Shown piece after piece: positions 51,972 to 61,631 of a stretch of 64,000 nt of DNA. Each line of letters starts with the position of its first letter. Within the stretch, counting starts at the first letter, position 1. Origin of the DNA: Paenibacillus ottowii (GTDB taxonomy: Bacteria; Bacillota; Bacilli; Paenibacillales; Paenibacillaceae); contig NZ_VIJZ01000012.1 of NCBI RefSeq assembly GCF_006874425.1, positions 62,001 to 126,000 of the forward strand, in the 5' to 3' direction. Under the pieces are notes generated by a model. The model was not told the DNA's origin, searched no databases, and worked only from the letters and a program-made list of their open reading frames with translations. Both the position numbers and the translations under genes were made by a program.

Positions 51972-53999
51972 TTGAGCAACTCGCAATCTGGCACGACCAA
52001 ACGCCGTATAACAGCCGAGGATTTATATCGACTTCACTGGGTTAGCGATCCCGCTGTTCATCCTACGAGTGGCGAAATCGCTTACGTAGAGCAGTGTATT
52101 AATAAAGAGCGGACAGATTATAACTCGGCTATTTGGCTGTTGCCATTCAAAGGTGAAGCTCCGATACCCTTTACATACGGGCCAAAAGATGAAACGCCTG
52201 TCTGGTCACCGGATGGATCACAACTTGCTTTTCTCCGTACGACAGACAACAAGCGTCAGGTATGGATTATTCCAGCACGTGGGGGGGAGGCTAGGCAACT
52301 TACACATGTAAAGAGCAACGTTCATTCATTAGCCTGGTCGCCAGACGGAGCATACATATCGTTTGTAGCTAAAACAGCCGAGAATCCGTCAGTTTCTACA
52401 TCCAATGCAGAAAATCAGGAGGAACAACTTAAGGGACGAATCGTTGGTCGGACAAAAGCTAAATCCGACGGTTATGGGCTGTGGGATGATACTCGTGACC
52501 ACTTGTATGTAACTGACGTGACTTCGGGCCACACGATTCAACTGACGTCAGGCGCTTATGATGTAGCGGAGCCAGTCTGGTCACCGAATGGCCAACTGAT
52601 TTTATTTGTCGCTAGAATAGCGGAGCATTCCAAAGAGGATACGGATTTACGTATGGAAAATGATTTGTTTACGATAGCTCCTGCGACTTCTAATGGCAAT
52701 GCGGTAGCGCCGTTTAAGCTGACCCACTCTGAGTTTCAAATCGAGAGTGCCGCTTTCTCCCCCGATGGTACAATGATTGCCTTTTACGGTCATGATCGTC
52801 ATGCCAAAGGTGCTACTCAGACTCGACTGTATACGGTTCCCTCGGGTGGCGGGACGGCAGTATGTATTAGTCAGACGCTTGACGCTCACCTCGGGAATGC
52901 GGGTATGAGCGACATGCGTTCGCATCTTCATGTAGGTCCACCACGCTTCAGTGCGGACGGTCAATCCCTATATACGCTGGTGATCATTGAAGGAAATGTG
53001 CACGTATATAAGTTTGCGCTTGATGGAACTTATAAAATTTTAACCCAAGGTGAACGGGAAATTTACCAATTTGAGCTTACCTCAGATGAGCAGCATATCA
53101 TTGCCGCTTCCACGGATGTCGCTTTACCAGGTGATTTGTTCCGAATTGCAATTCATTCAGGAACCGAGGAACGACTGACACGAGTCAATGATTCTCTGCT
53201 TGATGAGATTGAGATCAGTGTGCCCGAGAGCTTCTGGACTGAGGTTGAGGATGGCCGGCGCGTGCAGGGGTGGGTGATGAAGCCTGCTGGTTTTAAAGAG
53301 GGGGTAACTTACCCTGCCATTTTGGAAATTCACGGCGGTCCCCATGCGATGTATTCCAATTCCTTTTTTCATGAGTTTCAGTTGCTGGCCGCACAAGGAT
53401 ATGCAGTCATCTACACGAATCCGGGAGGAAGCCGAGGGTACGGGCAATCTTTTACCAATGTTGTCCTTGGAGATTACGGCGGGCGTGACTACACCGATCT
53501 ACTGAGCGCAGTGGACGAGGCTATACGCCAATTCCCATTCATTGATCCAGAAAGAATCGGTGTCACAGGAGGCAGTTATGGTGGCTTCATGACAAATTGG
53601 ATTGTCGGACATACAGACCGTTTTCGCGCAGCTGTGACCCAGCGCTCCATATCTAACTGGCTGTCGATGTATGGGGTGAGTGACATAGGATACTCGTTTA
53701 CTGAAGATGAGGTCGGCGGGAGTCCGTGGGATGATTTCGAGCTTTTGTGGAGACAATCCCCGCTGGCTTATGTTCAGCAAATCAATACACCGCTGCTCAT
53801 ATTGCATGGAGAGCAGGATCTACGTTGCCCTATTGAGCAGGGAGAACAGCTGTTCACGGCATTGTGCCGTTTAGGGAAGCCCACCCAATTTGTCCGTTTC
53901 CCAGCTTCGAGTCACGAGCTTTCACGAAAAGGACACCCACAGCTTCGTGTGGAACGACTGCAACGTATTTCCGACTGGTTTGTCCAACATAAAATATAA
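51972..53999 (+). CDS. S9-family peptidase (acylaminoacyl-peptidase-like)
   Basis: A 675-residue serine peptidase with an N-terminal beta-propeller (WSPDGSQLAFLRT, WSPDGAYISFVAK, WSPNGQLILFVAR and FSPDGTMIAFYG repeats) and a C-terminal alpha/beta hydrolase domain. The triad is Ser535 in TGGSYGGFMTNW, Asp616 in HGEQDLRCP and His648 in SSHELSRKGHP. It removes blocked or free amino acids from short peptides in the cytoplasm. TTG start with AAGGAGGAAT. Terminator follows. Confidence 0.93.
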   Translation: MSNSQSGTTKRRITAEDLYRLHWVSDPAVHPTSGEIAYVEQCINKERTDYNSAIWLLPFKGEAPIPFTYGPKDETPVWSPDGSQLAFLRTTDNKRQVWIIPARGGEARQLTHVKSNVHSLAWSPDGAYISFVAKTAENPSVSTSNAENQEEQLKGRIVGRTKAKSDGYGLWDDTRDHLYVTDVTSGHTIQLTSGAYDVAEPVWSPNGQLILFVARIAEHSKEDTDLRMENDLFTIAPATSNGNAVAPFKLTHSEFQIESAAFSPDGTMIAFYGHDRHAKGATQTRLYTVPSGGGTAVCISQTLDAHLGNAGMSDMRSHLHVGPPRFSADGQSLYTLVIIEGNVHVYKFALDGTYKILTQGEREIYQFELTSDEQHIIAASTDVALPGDLFRIAIHSGTEERLTRVNDSLLDEIEISVPESFWTEVEDGRRVQGWVMKPAGFKEGVTYPAILEIHGGPHAMYSNSFFHEFQLLAAQGYAVIYTNPGGSRGYGQSFTNVVLGDYGGRDYTDLLSAVDEAIRQFPFIDPERIGVTGGSYGGFMTNWIVGHTDRFRAAVTQRSISNWLSMYGVSDIGYSFTEDEVGGSPWDDFELLWRQSPLAYVQQINTPLLILHGEQDLRCPIEQGEQLFTALCRLGKPTQFVRFPASSHELSRKGHPQLRVERLQRISDWFVQHKI

Positions 54000-54025
54000 G
54001 TCTCATTCGATTTGTCGTGTTTTCG

Positions 54026-54066
54026 AAAAAATGCCAAATCCTAATCCTAGGACTTGGCATTTTTTA
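54026..54066 (+). terminator. Terminator of the S9 peptidase gene
   Basis: AAAAATGCCAA and TTGGCATTTTT pair across a short inner hairpin. Confidence 0.85.
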
Positions 54067-54149
54067 ATGTGTCTTATATTTTTCCACTAACCTCATTTAA
54101 TACTGGTACTGGGTCACGATATACGGTTATCATAGATGAAGATAATATT

Positions 54150-54197
54150 CATTTATCCCTTTTTGCACATATTCATTTATCGCTTTTTGCGCATATT
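54150..54197 (+). repeat. 24-bp tandem repeat in the leader
   Basis: Two 24-bp units at 54150-54173 and 54174-54197 begin CATTTATC and end CATATT, differing at two positions. They sit just before the ribosome site of the next gene. Confidence 0.7.
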
Positions 54198-54219
54198 CAT
54201 ATACCAAAGGAGATATACA

Positions 54220-55323
54220 ATGGCTGAGCCTTTAAAAAATATGTACACGGAGGAATTCCTTCGTCTATTCGGTGAAAAAGTACAGGCTGCGTACAGCCTG
54301 TTCGACATTGACGGATTTATCCATCAAGTGATGGATAAAAAATGGGATGAATTGGAGCTAAAAGACCGAATACGGCGTATTTCGTCAACATTAGAAGTGT
54401 TTTTGCCCAGTAGCTATGAAGAAGCTCTCTGTATTTTATTTGCCATAGATGAGCACTGTAGCGGGTTTCCGTACTTGTTTTTCCCCGATTTTGTAGAGGT
54501 ATATGGGCAGGGAGAAGAGCATTGGGATCTGTCCATGACTGCACTGGAACGCTTTACATCAAAGTCCTCTGCGGAGTTCGCCGTGAGGCCCTTTCTCCTG
54601 CGAGAACCAGAACGGATGATGCGGCAGATGACAACCTGGGCAGGACACTCCAGTGAACACGTCCGCCGTCTTGCCAGCGAAGGCTGTCGTCCACGGCTGC
54701 CCTGGGGACAAGCACTGCCTGTCTTCAAACGTGATCCCGCTCCGGTATTAGCCGTATTGGAAATACTGAAAGCTGATCCATCATTGTATGTACGTAAAAG
54801 TGTGGCTAACAACTTGAACGATATTGCCAAGGATCATCCCGATATCGTCATCGCAACGGCTCAACGATGGAAAGGTGTACATCCTGACACCGACTGGATT
54901 GTCCGCCATGGCTGCCGATCCCTGATTCGCAAATCCATCCCTGAGGTGATGGCCATGTTCGGCTATGCAGATGATACGGATGGAGTGCCGCTGGTTGCAG
55001 CAGCCTCTTTGACCACAGACCCTGCCGTGTTAAAAATCGGTGATCACTGTGAACTAAGCTATGTGCTTCAGCTACGAGAAGGTGAGCCTGTACGCGTCCG
55101 CATCGAGTATGGTATCGACTTTGTAAAGGCGAGAGGACAAGTCTCGCGTAAACTGTTTTTGCTTTCTGACAAAACCGTTTCCGGAGGAACCCGTCTGACG
55201 GGAACACGAACACACCGGTTTGCAGACCTGACAACTCGTCGTCACTATGCAGGAGCGCATAGAATTGTGCTGCTCGTAAACGGGCAGGAAGCTGCTTCTA
55301 CCATAGTAGACATTGAGTTGTAG
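54220..55323 (+). CDS. DNA alkylation repair protein (AlkD-like HEAT repeats)
   Basis: A 367-residue all-helical protein. LKDRIRRISSTLEVFLP, WAGHSSEHVRRLASEGCRPR, VLEILKADPSLYVRKSVANN and RWKGVHPDTDWIVRHGCRSL are HEAT-like repeats of the DNA-alkylation-repair superfamily, with a C-terminal beta domain. The family's glycosylases remove N3- and N7-alkylated bases; members with this C-terminal extension are uncharacterised. ATG 54220 has AAAGGAGATATACA upstream; the frame upstream to 54136 covers the tandem repeats. Confidence 0.82.
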   Translation: MAEPLKNMYTEEFLRLFGEKVQAAYSLFDIDGFIHQVMDKKWDELELKDRIRRISSTLEVFLPSSYEEALCILFAIDEHCSGFPYLFFPDFVEVYGQGEEHWDLSMTALERFTSKSSAEFAVRPFLLREPERMMRQMTTWAGHSSEHVRRLASEGCRPRLPWGQALPVFKRDPAPVLAVLEILKADPSLYVRKSVANNLNDIAKDHPDIVIATAQRWKGVHPDTDWIVRHGCRSLIRKSIPEVMAMFGYADDTDGVPLVAAASLTTDPAVLKIGDHCELSYVLQLREGEPVRVRIEYGIDFVKARGQVSRKLFLLSDKTVSGGTRLTGTRTHRFADLTTRRHYAGAHRIVLLVNGQEAASTIVDIEL

Positions 55324-55344
55324 ATTGCGATAGTAGTAAAAGAA

Positions 55345-55370
55345 AGAGTCTGTATTCAGGCTCTTTTTTT
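55345..55370 (+). terminator. Terminator
   Basis: AGAGTCTG and CAGGCTCT form a stem (one mismatch) followed by eight T. Confidence 0.75.
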
Positions 55371-55499
55371 TGTCGTTTGCTTTACAATTCTTATTTATTT
55401 CCAAAAAAATTGATTCTGGTATTAGAACCTGGTACTAAGACGTGTTATACTATGTGAAGAAAGTTGCTCTCATCTTATGTATAAAGGGGAAGGTATAAC

Positions 55500-57089
55500 T
55501 TGGCAGAACAGCAACAATGGCTTGCGCCTGAATATTACAATATGACTTCGGAAATGGAACACCATGAGGCTGGTAAGACAGCGCTCAAGTGGTTAAGTGA
55601 GACAGGGGAATACGAAGAAATCACCTACGGAGAGCTGTTAAAAAAGGCAAATCGGTTGGCTGGAGGGCTTGCAAGTCTGGGATTTAACAAAGGTGACAGA
55701 GTTCTGGTCGTAGTACCACGGCGTATTATTGCCTATATCATTTACCTAGCCTGCTTGAAGCTGGGGCTTGCGGTCATTCCATCTTCAGAAATGCTGCGGG
55801 CCAAGGATATTGCATATCGGCTTCGCCATTCGGAAGCACGCGCAGTCATCGCCTGGGCCGACGTAACAAGTGAAGTTGACAAAATCAGTGATGATTTGCC
55901 TGCTTTGGATTATCGCATTGTAGTCCCTGGGGACCGCACAGTAGGTGCGCAAGGCTGGCTCGTGCTGGATGAGCTGATGGAGGGACAGGAAGATATTTTT
56001 GAAGCTGTGAAGACACACCGTGATGACATGGCCATTCTGGCCTATACTTCGGGCACCACAGGCAATCCTAAAGGGGTTGTACACAGCCATGGCTGGGGAT
56101 ATGCCCATCTGCGGATAACATCACCATGGTTGGATATTCAGGCTTCAGACATCGTATGGGCTACGGCCGCACCTGGCTGGCAAAAATGGATTTGGAGTCC
56201 GTTTTTATCGGTACTGGGAAATGGAGCGACCGGATTCGTATATAATGGTCCGTTTCGTCCGGGGCGCTATTTGCAGTTGCTGCAGCAATATGGAGTTCAA
56301 GTGTTGTGCTGTACACCGACGGAATATAGGATTATGGCAAAAACGGCTGGTTTGGATCAATATGATCTATCCCGATTGCGAAGTGCTGTTTCTGCGGGAG
56401 AACCGCTCAATCAGGAGGTTATTAACAAGTTTCAGGAGCAATTCAACATTACGATTCGCGACGGCTACGGTCAAACAGAGAGTACATTAATTATTGGTAA
56501 TCTAAGAGACGTACCTCTGCGCACAGGTTCGATGGGCAAATCCATTGCACCGGGACTTGTTGAGGTCGTAGACGAGGATGGTATTCCGCTGGCTCCAGGG
56601 CAAGTGGGCGATATTGCAGTGCGTGCTGATCTGCCGGCATTGTTTCATACGTACTATCTTGATCCAGAGCGCAAATTAGCGAGTGTACATGGAGATTATT
56701 TTGTAACGGGCGACCGGGCTCGAAAGGATGAGGATGGATATTTCTGGTTTGAAGGACGCGGTGATGATATCATTATCAGTTCTGGCTATACCATTGGTCC
56801 TTTTGAAGTAGAAGAAGCGTTGATGAAGCATGATTCTGTGCAGGAATGTGCAGCGGTAGCCAGCCCGGATGAAGTCCGTGGACATGTCGTAAAAGCCTAC
56901 ATCGTACTCAAAGCCGGAATAGAAGGATCACCAGAGCTAGTGAAGGAACTGCAACATCATGTGAAAACATGGACGGCACCTTACAAATATCCACGAAAAA
57001 TAGAGTTTATTGAAGAACTTCCTAAAACGAGCTCAGGCAAAATACGAAGAGTGGAGCTGCGTGAACTGGAGAAACAATCCGTACTGTAG
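55500..57089 (+). CDS. Acyl-CoA synthetase (AMP-forming)
   Basis: A 529-residue ANL-superfamily enzyme: P-loop ILAYTSGTTGNPKGVVHSH, substrate motif DGYGQTEST, FVTGDRARKDEDGYFWFEGR and the C-terminal catalytic Lys in PKTSSGKIRRVELRE. The form without the acetyl-CoA synthetase N-terminus, with PGWQKWIWSPFL in the acyl pocket, is that of medium-chain or branched-chain acyl-CoA synthetases (MbcS/YtcI type). It makes acyl-CoA from acid, ATP and CoA. TTG start with AAGGGGAAGG. The aminopeptidase gene follows at 48 nt and may be cotranscribed. Confidence 0.92.
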   Translation: MAEQQQWLAPEYYNMTSEMEHHEAGKTALKWLSETGEYEEITYGELLKKANRLAGGLASLGFNKGDRVLVVVPRRIIAYIIYLACLKLGLAVIPSSEMLRAKDIAYRLRHSEARAVIAWADVTSEVDKISDDLPALDYRIVVPGDRTVGAQGWLVLDELMEGQEDIFEAVKTHRDDMAILAYTSGTTGNPKGVVHSHGWGYAHLRITSPWLDIQASDIVWATAAPGWQKWIWSPFLSVLGNGATGFVYNGPFRPGRYLQLLQQYGVQVLCCTPTEYRIMAKTAGLDQYDLSRLRSAVSAGEPLNQEVINKFQEQFNITIRDGYGQTESTLIIGNLRDVPLRTGSMGKSIAPGLVEVVDEDGIPLAPGQVGDIAVRADLPALFHTYYLDPERKLASVHGDYFVTGDRARKDEDGYFWFEGRGDDIIISSGYTIGPFEVEEALMKHDSVQECAAVASPDEVRGHVVKAYIVLKAGIEGSPELVKELQHHVKTWTAPYKYPRKIEFIEELPKTSSGKIRRVELRELEKQSVL

Positions 57090-57136
57090 TGATGCAATCA
57101 TTTAATATAATCAAAACGGAACAGGAGCGTGGAAAA

Positions 57137-58369
57137 ATGAATACATTTGAATCATTGTTGGAGCAATATGCAGAACTGGTCGTAAGAGTAGGAGTCAACA
57201 TTCAGCCTGGACAGGCGTTGTTGGTAACTGCACCACTGGAAACTGTCGAGTTTACACGCTTGATTGTCAGCAAAGCCTATGAAGCAGGCGCTAAATATGT
57301 ACAGGTAGAGTTTGAGGACGATTCCATTACACGCAGTCGTTTTGAGCATGGTGACGAAGCCAGCTTTGATTACTACCCTGCTTGGAAGGCAGAAATGATG
57401 GAGAAATTCGCCGAAGAGGGTGGAGCCACATTAACGATTAAAGTGCCGAACCCGGATTTATATCAAGGTATTGATCCGCAAAAAGTTTCTCGTGCGACCA
57501 AAGCGGCAGCTACGGCGAGAGAAGGCTTTTCCAAATATACCCGCAATCACAAAATTAGCTGGTGTTTGATTAAAGCTCCGACGAAAGCCTGGGCCGATAA
57601 AGTGTTTGCGGATGTAGCAGAAGAAGACCGCATTCGTGTTATGTGGGATACGATTTTCCAAATGAATCGTGTAGACGGCTCTGATCCCATTCAGAATTGG
57701 CAAAATCATTTGAAAAATCTTGAACAGGTACAAGATAAGCTGAACCATAAAAAATATAAAAGCCTGCACTATCGTGCGCCCGGAACAGATTTGAGAATTG
57801 AGTTGGCTGACGGACATATTTGGCGCAGTGGTGGTGGTGAAAACGGGCGCGGAGATTATTTTGTCGCGAATATGCCGACAGAAGAAGTATTCACGATGCC
57901 TAAGCGTACTGGTGTCAATGGTCACATTACAAGTACCATGCCGCTTAATTTAAATGGGCAGCTGGTAGATCGCATTACATTTACCTTTAAGGACGGTAAA
58001 GTCACCGAATATACAGCAGAATCCGGTGAGCAGCATCTCACTCATTTGCTCGCTACGGATGAAGGAGCCAGCTTTCTGGGGGAAGTTGCTCTAGTACCGC
58101 ACGATTCACCGATTTCCAATCTCAATCGTATTTTTTATAATACAGGTATCGACGAAAATGCTTCCTGCCATCTGGCCTTAGGCAGTGCGTATCCATTTAA
58201 CATCGAAAATGGGACGCAAATGAACAAGGAGGAACTGCTCCAGAACGGTGCCAATGTCAGTCTGACTCATGTTGACTTCATGATCGGCTCGGCTGAGCTG
58301 GATATTGATGGCGAACTGCAAGACGGAAGCAAAGAGGCAGTGTTCCGCAAAGGAAATTGGGCCATTTAG
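57137..58369 (+). CDS. M29-family aminopeptidase (AmpS/PepS type)
   Basis: A 410-residue metallo-aminopeptidase of family M29: LEQYAELVVRVGVNIQPGQ at the start, LRIELADGHIWRSGGG, FVANMPTEEVFTMPKRTGVN with a metal Glu, and HLALGSAYP, followed by LTHVDFMIGSAELDI with further His, Glu and Asp ligands. It cleaves N-terminal amino acids from peptides. I chose ATG 57137 (GGAGCGTGGAAAA before it) over 57089. Confidence 0.93.
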   Translation: MNTFESLLEQYAELVVRVGVNIQPGQALLVTAPLETVEFTRLIVSKAYEAGAKYVQVEFEDDSITRSRFEHGDEASFDYYPAWKAEMMEKFAEEGGATLTIKVPNPDLYQGIDPQKVSRATKAAATAREGFSKYTRNHKISWCLIKAPTKAWADKVFADVAEEDRIRVMWDTIFQMNRVDGSDPIQNWQNHLKNLEQVQDKLNHKKYKSLHYRAPGTDLRIELADGHIWRSGGGENGRGDYFVANMPTEEVFTMPKRTGVNGHITSTMPLNLNGQLVDRITFTFKDGKVTEYTAESGEQHLTHLLATDEGASFLGEVALVPHDSPISNLNRIFYNTGIDENASCHLALGSAYPFNIENGTQMNKEELLQNGANVSLTHVDFMIGSAELDIDGELQDGSKEAVFRKGNWAI

Positions 58370-58394
58370 ACCTTTTTTCAACCTCAATTCATTC

Positions 58395-58431
58395 AACCCG
58401 CAAACGATCTGATTCGTTTGCGGGTTTTTTT
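58395..58431 (+). terminator. Terminator of the aminopeptidase gene
   Basis: AACCCGCAAACGA and TCGTTTGCGGGTT form a perfect stem followed by TTTTTT. Confidence 0.92.
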
Positions 58432-58497
58432 AGCCTAATTTTCATATCTTTACTTGTTTTGTGAAATGTAAAGTGCTAGGATAAGTTCAAACAATAA

Positions 58498-58515
58498 TTT
58501 AAACAATGTTTTAAA
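58498..58515. promoter_or_regulatory. Candidate TetR operator
   Basis: TTTAAACAATGTTTTAAA (58498-58515) is an imperfect palindrome within a larger CAAACA/TGTTTG inverted context, about 90 bp before the TetR gene. Confidence 0.4.
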
Positions 58516-58600
58516 TATGGTTTTAATTTTTGTTTGTTTTGCTTAAAGTGGTCCGTTTCATTAGTCCGTTAGGATTAAACTAAATAGGAGGAGGAAAAAC

Positions 58601-59185
58601 ATGAGTCACCCAGACAAAAAACAACAGACCAAAGAAAAAATTCTACAGTCTACGCTGGAATTTATTCAAAAGGAAGGTTTCGAGGCGGTTACAATCAGAA
58701 AAGTTGCTGATCTGTCTGGCACTAATATTTCTCTAGTTAATTATTATTTTGGCTCCAAGGAAAATTTGCTCAGTGAAGCTATTGAAGTGATCCTCCACAG
58801 CTTTCAGCACACATTTTCTGTTTTGGACAATACAACGATGTCCCCGCAAGATAGATTAAAACAATTTTTGCTTAACTATTTACAGGTCATTCGCCAATAT
58901 CCAGAGCTACTGTCGCGAATTATTGTGATGGGCAGCACGCCCTTTACATCTCAACAGGAATACGGAAGATTTTTAAACATGATGGGGTTTCCAAAGGTAC
59001 AGAACACGATCAAGGAGCTAACAGGTGAGCAACAGCCAGAACGATTATTAGCCATGATGCTGCAAATATTCGGAGCCATTTTTCTGCCTGCACTGATGAG
59101 TCCGATTCTTGAATCTGGAGCAGTAGTGGAAGTGCCTACAATAGAAGAACAATTACACCTGTTATTTGAAAGATATTTTGATTAA
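58601..59185 (+). CDS. TetR-family regulator
   Basis: A 194-residue TetR protein. The HTH is FEAVTIRKVADLSGTNISLV followed by NYYFGSKENLLSEAI. The C-terminal ligand domain is helical. It precedes the HXXEE membrane gene by 25 nt, so both are likely under its control. AGGAGGAGG precedes the ATG. Confidence 0.92.
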   Translation: MSHPDKKQQTKEKILQSTLEFIQKEGFEAVTIRKVADLSGTNISLVNYYFGSKENLLSEAIEVILHSFQHTFSVLDNTTMSPQDRLKQFLLNYLQVIRQYPELLSRIIVMGSTPFTSQQEYGRFLNMMGFPKVQNTIKELTGEQQPERLLAMMLQIFGAIFLPALMSPILESGAVVEVPTIEEQLHLLFERYFD

Positions 59186-59210
59186 AAATAATATCTTAGA
59201 GGTGAGTGCT

Positions 59211-59837
59211 ATGGATTTTTTGAGAAAATATTGGCAAGATGCAGGGGGCATTATCGGGGTGTCTCTATGTATTGTTTTACTTATGAATCCAGCCATCTTC
59301 TCGGATCTATCAGGAATACTGTGGTTAAGCTTTGTGGCTATTTTATTTCACCAATTTGAAGAATACCGCTGGCCTGGATATTTTGCGGGTTTATTTAACA
59401 ATGTTTTGTTTAAAAGTGAAGCCCCAGATCATTACCCCTTAAATACTCAATCAGCGATGATCATCAATGTGGCCATTGCCTATGTATTTTATCTGCTCCC
59501 CGTATGGTTCCCCCACATAATCTGGCTTGGACTCTCACCAGTTTTTATGGGATTCTTTCAGGTCGTCTGGCACGGCATCGTTGTCAATATTAAAGCCAAA
59601 ACCTTATATAATCCCGGCTTGTGTACGGCACTTTTCCTGCATGTTCCTGTCGGAATCTGGTATATCCATGAAATTTCAAAACGAGACATCCCTACGAGAA
59701 TAGATTGGATTACAGGCACAATCTACTTTATTTTTGCTGTTTACATTTTCATCATTAAAGGGAATATATGGTTGAAGAAGACTGACTCTCCTTACTCCTT
59801 TTCTAAACAACAGTTGGGAGTCTATGATCGGAAATAG
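59211..59837 (+). CDS. HXXEE-domain membrane protein
   Basis: A 208-residue integral membrane protein with about six hydrophobic helices and the eponymous HQFEEY motif near residue 50, with a second conserved His in VVWHGIVVNIK and WP-type loops. The HXXEE family is widespread but has no known function; conserved His and Glu within membranes suggest a metal enzyme. ATG 59211 has GAGGTGA upstream. It is downstream of a TetR gene. Confidence 0.82.
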   Translation: MDFLRKYWQDAGGIIGVSLCIVLLMNPAIFSDLSGILWLSFVAILFHQFEEYRWPGYFAGLFNNVLFKSEAPDHYPLNTQSAMIINVAIAYVFYLLPVWFPHIIWLGLSPVFMGFFQVVWHGIVVNIKAKTLYNPGLCTALFLHVPVGIWYIHEISKRDIPTRIDWITGTIYFIFAVYIFIIKGNIWLKKTDSPYSFSKQQLGVYDRK

Positions 59838-59957
59838 CGTACGTTATAAAAATACAAATGCTCTTGTTTACAAGTTAGATACAAGTTGAGGTATTCTGGA
59901 AACGAGGTTCAGTTACACTTGGTTTGTACCCAAGAACAAGGAAAGAGTGATTTTATA

Positions 59958-60758
59958 ATGAAACCTACACATCAATCTCGTAATCGTAAAAAGTTAGCTT
60001 GCAAGCTAGTCACCACCAGCGCTTTATTAGCAATAGGTTTGGCTGTAATGGCAGGATGCGGCAATAGCGGAGAAGCAAATTCAACTGCTCCATCCACAGT
60101 AAAAACAGCCACACCATCTGCCGGTAATTCAACAGATCAGAACACAGACATCCATACCAACGAGCAAGATACTCACATTAACAAGACGAGTACAGATCTC
60201 AGCAAGCCTAGTGCGGATGCGGGAAGTTCCAAGGAAAGTTCCAAAAATACTGGAAAAGAGTTTGATCAAGGTTCAACCTCGACACAGCATAAACCTGCTA
60301 GTAGTACAGCCTCACCTGACAGTAAACACAGCTCTGCCACTGCTATAATGAGCGCAGCCAAGCAGGGAACGTTACCCAATCTGCCAAAAGGTCTTGGCCT
60401 GGGAACGAGCAGCGATCTTTTGTTCGAGCTATGGGGGAAATCCGATTCTGGTTCTACAGGTCCTATGAGAAGCTATACCAAATATCATACAGATCTCATA
60501 CTGGATGGAAGTGATAAAGTCACAGAAATTACTTCTTCCGATCCACAATATAAGAAGTTGCTTATTAAACAAGTTATTAAAGAACTCGGCCAGCCCACAG
60601 AAACAATCGACACCTCTAAAGACATATCCGGCACAGCAGAAGCTAGTTATACGATCAACAACACGTCAGATCTTAGTTATTATCTAGTATTTTCCTACCC
60701 AACCAAAACGCAAAAGGTCAATTATGTTCGGCTATACTTTAACACGATGACGCCATAA
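59958..60758 (+). CDS. Lipoprotein with DUF4309 (YjgB-like) domain
   Basis: A 266-residue product with a lipoprotein signal (AIGLAVMAGC, Cys34), a Ser/Thr/Asn-rich linker of about 95 residues and a C-terminal domain resembling YjgB (PKGLGLGTSSDLLFELWGKS, YYLVFSYPTK, VNYVRLYF). It would be anchored on the outer membrane face. AAGGAAAGAGTG precedes ATG 59958; the frame upstream has no site. Function unknown. Confidence 0.82.
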   Translation: MKPTHQSRNRKKLACKLVTTSALLAIGLAVMAGCGNSGEANSTAPSTVKTATPSAGNSTDQNTDIHTNEQDTHINKTSTDLSKPSADAGSSKESSKNTGKEFDQGSTSTQHKPASSTASPDSKHSSATAIMSAAKQGTLPNLPKGLGLGTSSDLLFELWGKSDSGSTGPMRSYTKYHTDLILDGSDKVTEITSSDPQYKKLLIKQVIKELGQPTETIDTSKDISGTAEASYTINNTSDLSYYLVFSYPTKTQKVNYVRLYFNTMTP

Positions 60759-60831
60759 TGAAGTGTGCCAAAAGAGTCGTTTCCAGCATGTTTAGGGAGG
60801 CGGCTTTTTTGGTCCATTGCATTTTTAGAGT

Positions 60832-60868
60832 TTGACATTTATACTATCTAGTGATTGATTAATCACTA
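60832..60868. promoter_or_regulatory. Promoter and palindromic operator of the TetR gene
   Basis: TTGACA (60832-60837) is followed by the perfect 8-bp arms TAGTGATT-GATT-AATCACTA at 60849-60868, suggesting autorepression by the next gene's product. Confidence 0.6.
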
Positions 60869-60903
60869 CCAGAAAAATGTAATAAATAAAAGGATGAGAA
60901 CAT

Positions 60904-61431
60904 ATGGCTAAAGCTACATCAACATCAATAAATCGCCAAAAGGAAATCATATCTGCTGCAATTGAAGTCTTTGCGGAAATGGGTTACTACCGAGCTACAA
61001 CAGCCAAAGTTGCGGAACGGGCCAATATTTCTCAGCCCTATGTTTTCCGCTTTTTTGCTACCAAGGAAGCTTTGCTTATTGAAGCGTTGAAGGTTTCATT
61101 TGATCGCATCATAGACTCTTTTCAGGGGGTCATTCATTCGGCTTCGTCTGAGCAGTTAGAGCAAGAACTGATTGCAGCCTACTCGCAAATTATGATGGAA
61201 TATCGCAATGAAATACTTTTACAAATGCAGGCGCAGACGATCCGTGAGGATGTGGTTGTAGGGGTGATGCAGCAGGGGTTTCGTGAAATTCATACGACAG
61301 TCTATAATGCTTTCCGGCAGGCAGGTATTGAACAAGCCATGGAAAAAACGATGCTTTTTCTTGCCAGAGGCATGCTTTGTAATATCTCGATGTCGCTAGA
61401 TCTGCCAGAACTGATGAAAATAGACGATTAA
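60904..61431 (+). CDS. TetR-family regulator
   Basis: A 175-residue TetR/AcrR protein. HTH: TTAKVAERANISQPYVFRFF, followed by ATKEALLIEAL. The C-terminus is short for the family. No target gene is beside it in the same direction, and a terminator follows, so it may act in trans. The palindrome in its promoter suggests self-control. No strong ribosome site lies before ATG 60904 (AAGGATGAG). Confidence 0.9.
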   Translation: MAKATSTSINRQKEIISAAIEVFAEMGYYRATTAKVAERANISQPYVFRFFATKEALLIEALKVSFDRIIDSFQGVIHSASSEQLEQELIAAYSQIMMEYRNEILLQMQAQTIREDVVVGVMQQGFREIHTTVYNAFRQAGIEQAMEKTMLFLARGMLCNISMSLDLPELMKIDD

Positions 61432-61448
61432 ATTTATGTACGTAGTAG

Positions 61449-61474
61449 AGTCGCACTTTTGTGCGGCTTTTTTT
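61449..61474 (+). terminator. Terminator
   Basis: GTCGCAC-TTTT-GTGCGGC followed by TTTTTTT. Confidence 0.85.
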
Positions 61475-61537
61475 GTTCACTTTTATTTTGTTTAAGATAT
61501 GAACTAGTTAGTTTCGGGACGAAAGCGGCCAACGAAG

Positions 61538-61583
61538 TTGACAAAAGAATTCAGTCTCGTTATCCTAATACCTATAGGGGTAT
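61538..61583 (+). promoter_or_regulatory. Promoter and CsoR/CstR-type operator of the sulfur operon
   Basis: TTGACA (61538-61543), a 17-bp spacer and TATCCT (61561-61566) form the promoter. ATACCTATAGGGGTAT (61568-61583) is a G-rich pseudo-palindrome of the CsoR-family operator type and would cover the transcript start. A 14-of-16 identical copy lies at 62765-62780. Confidence 0.75.
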
Positions 61584-61631
61584 GTGTATATGAAAATAAA
61601 GCCCCACAAAAAAACAGGCGGAGGTTATACC

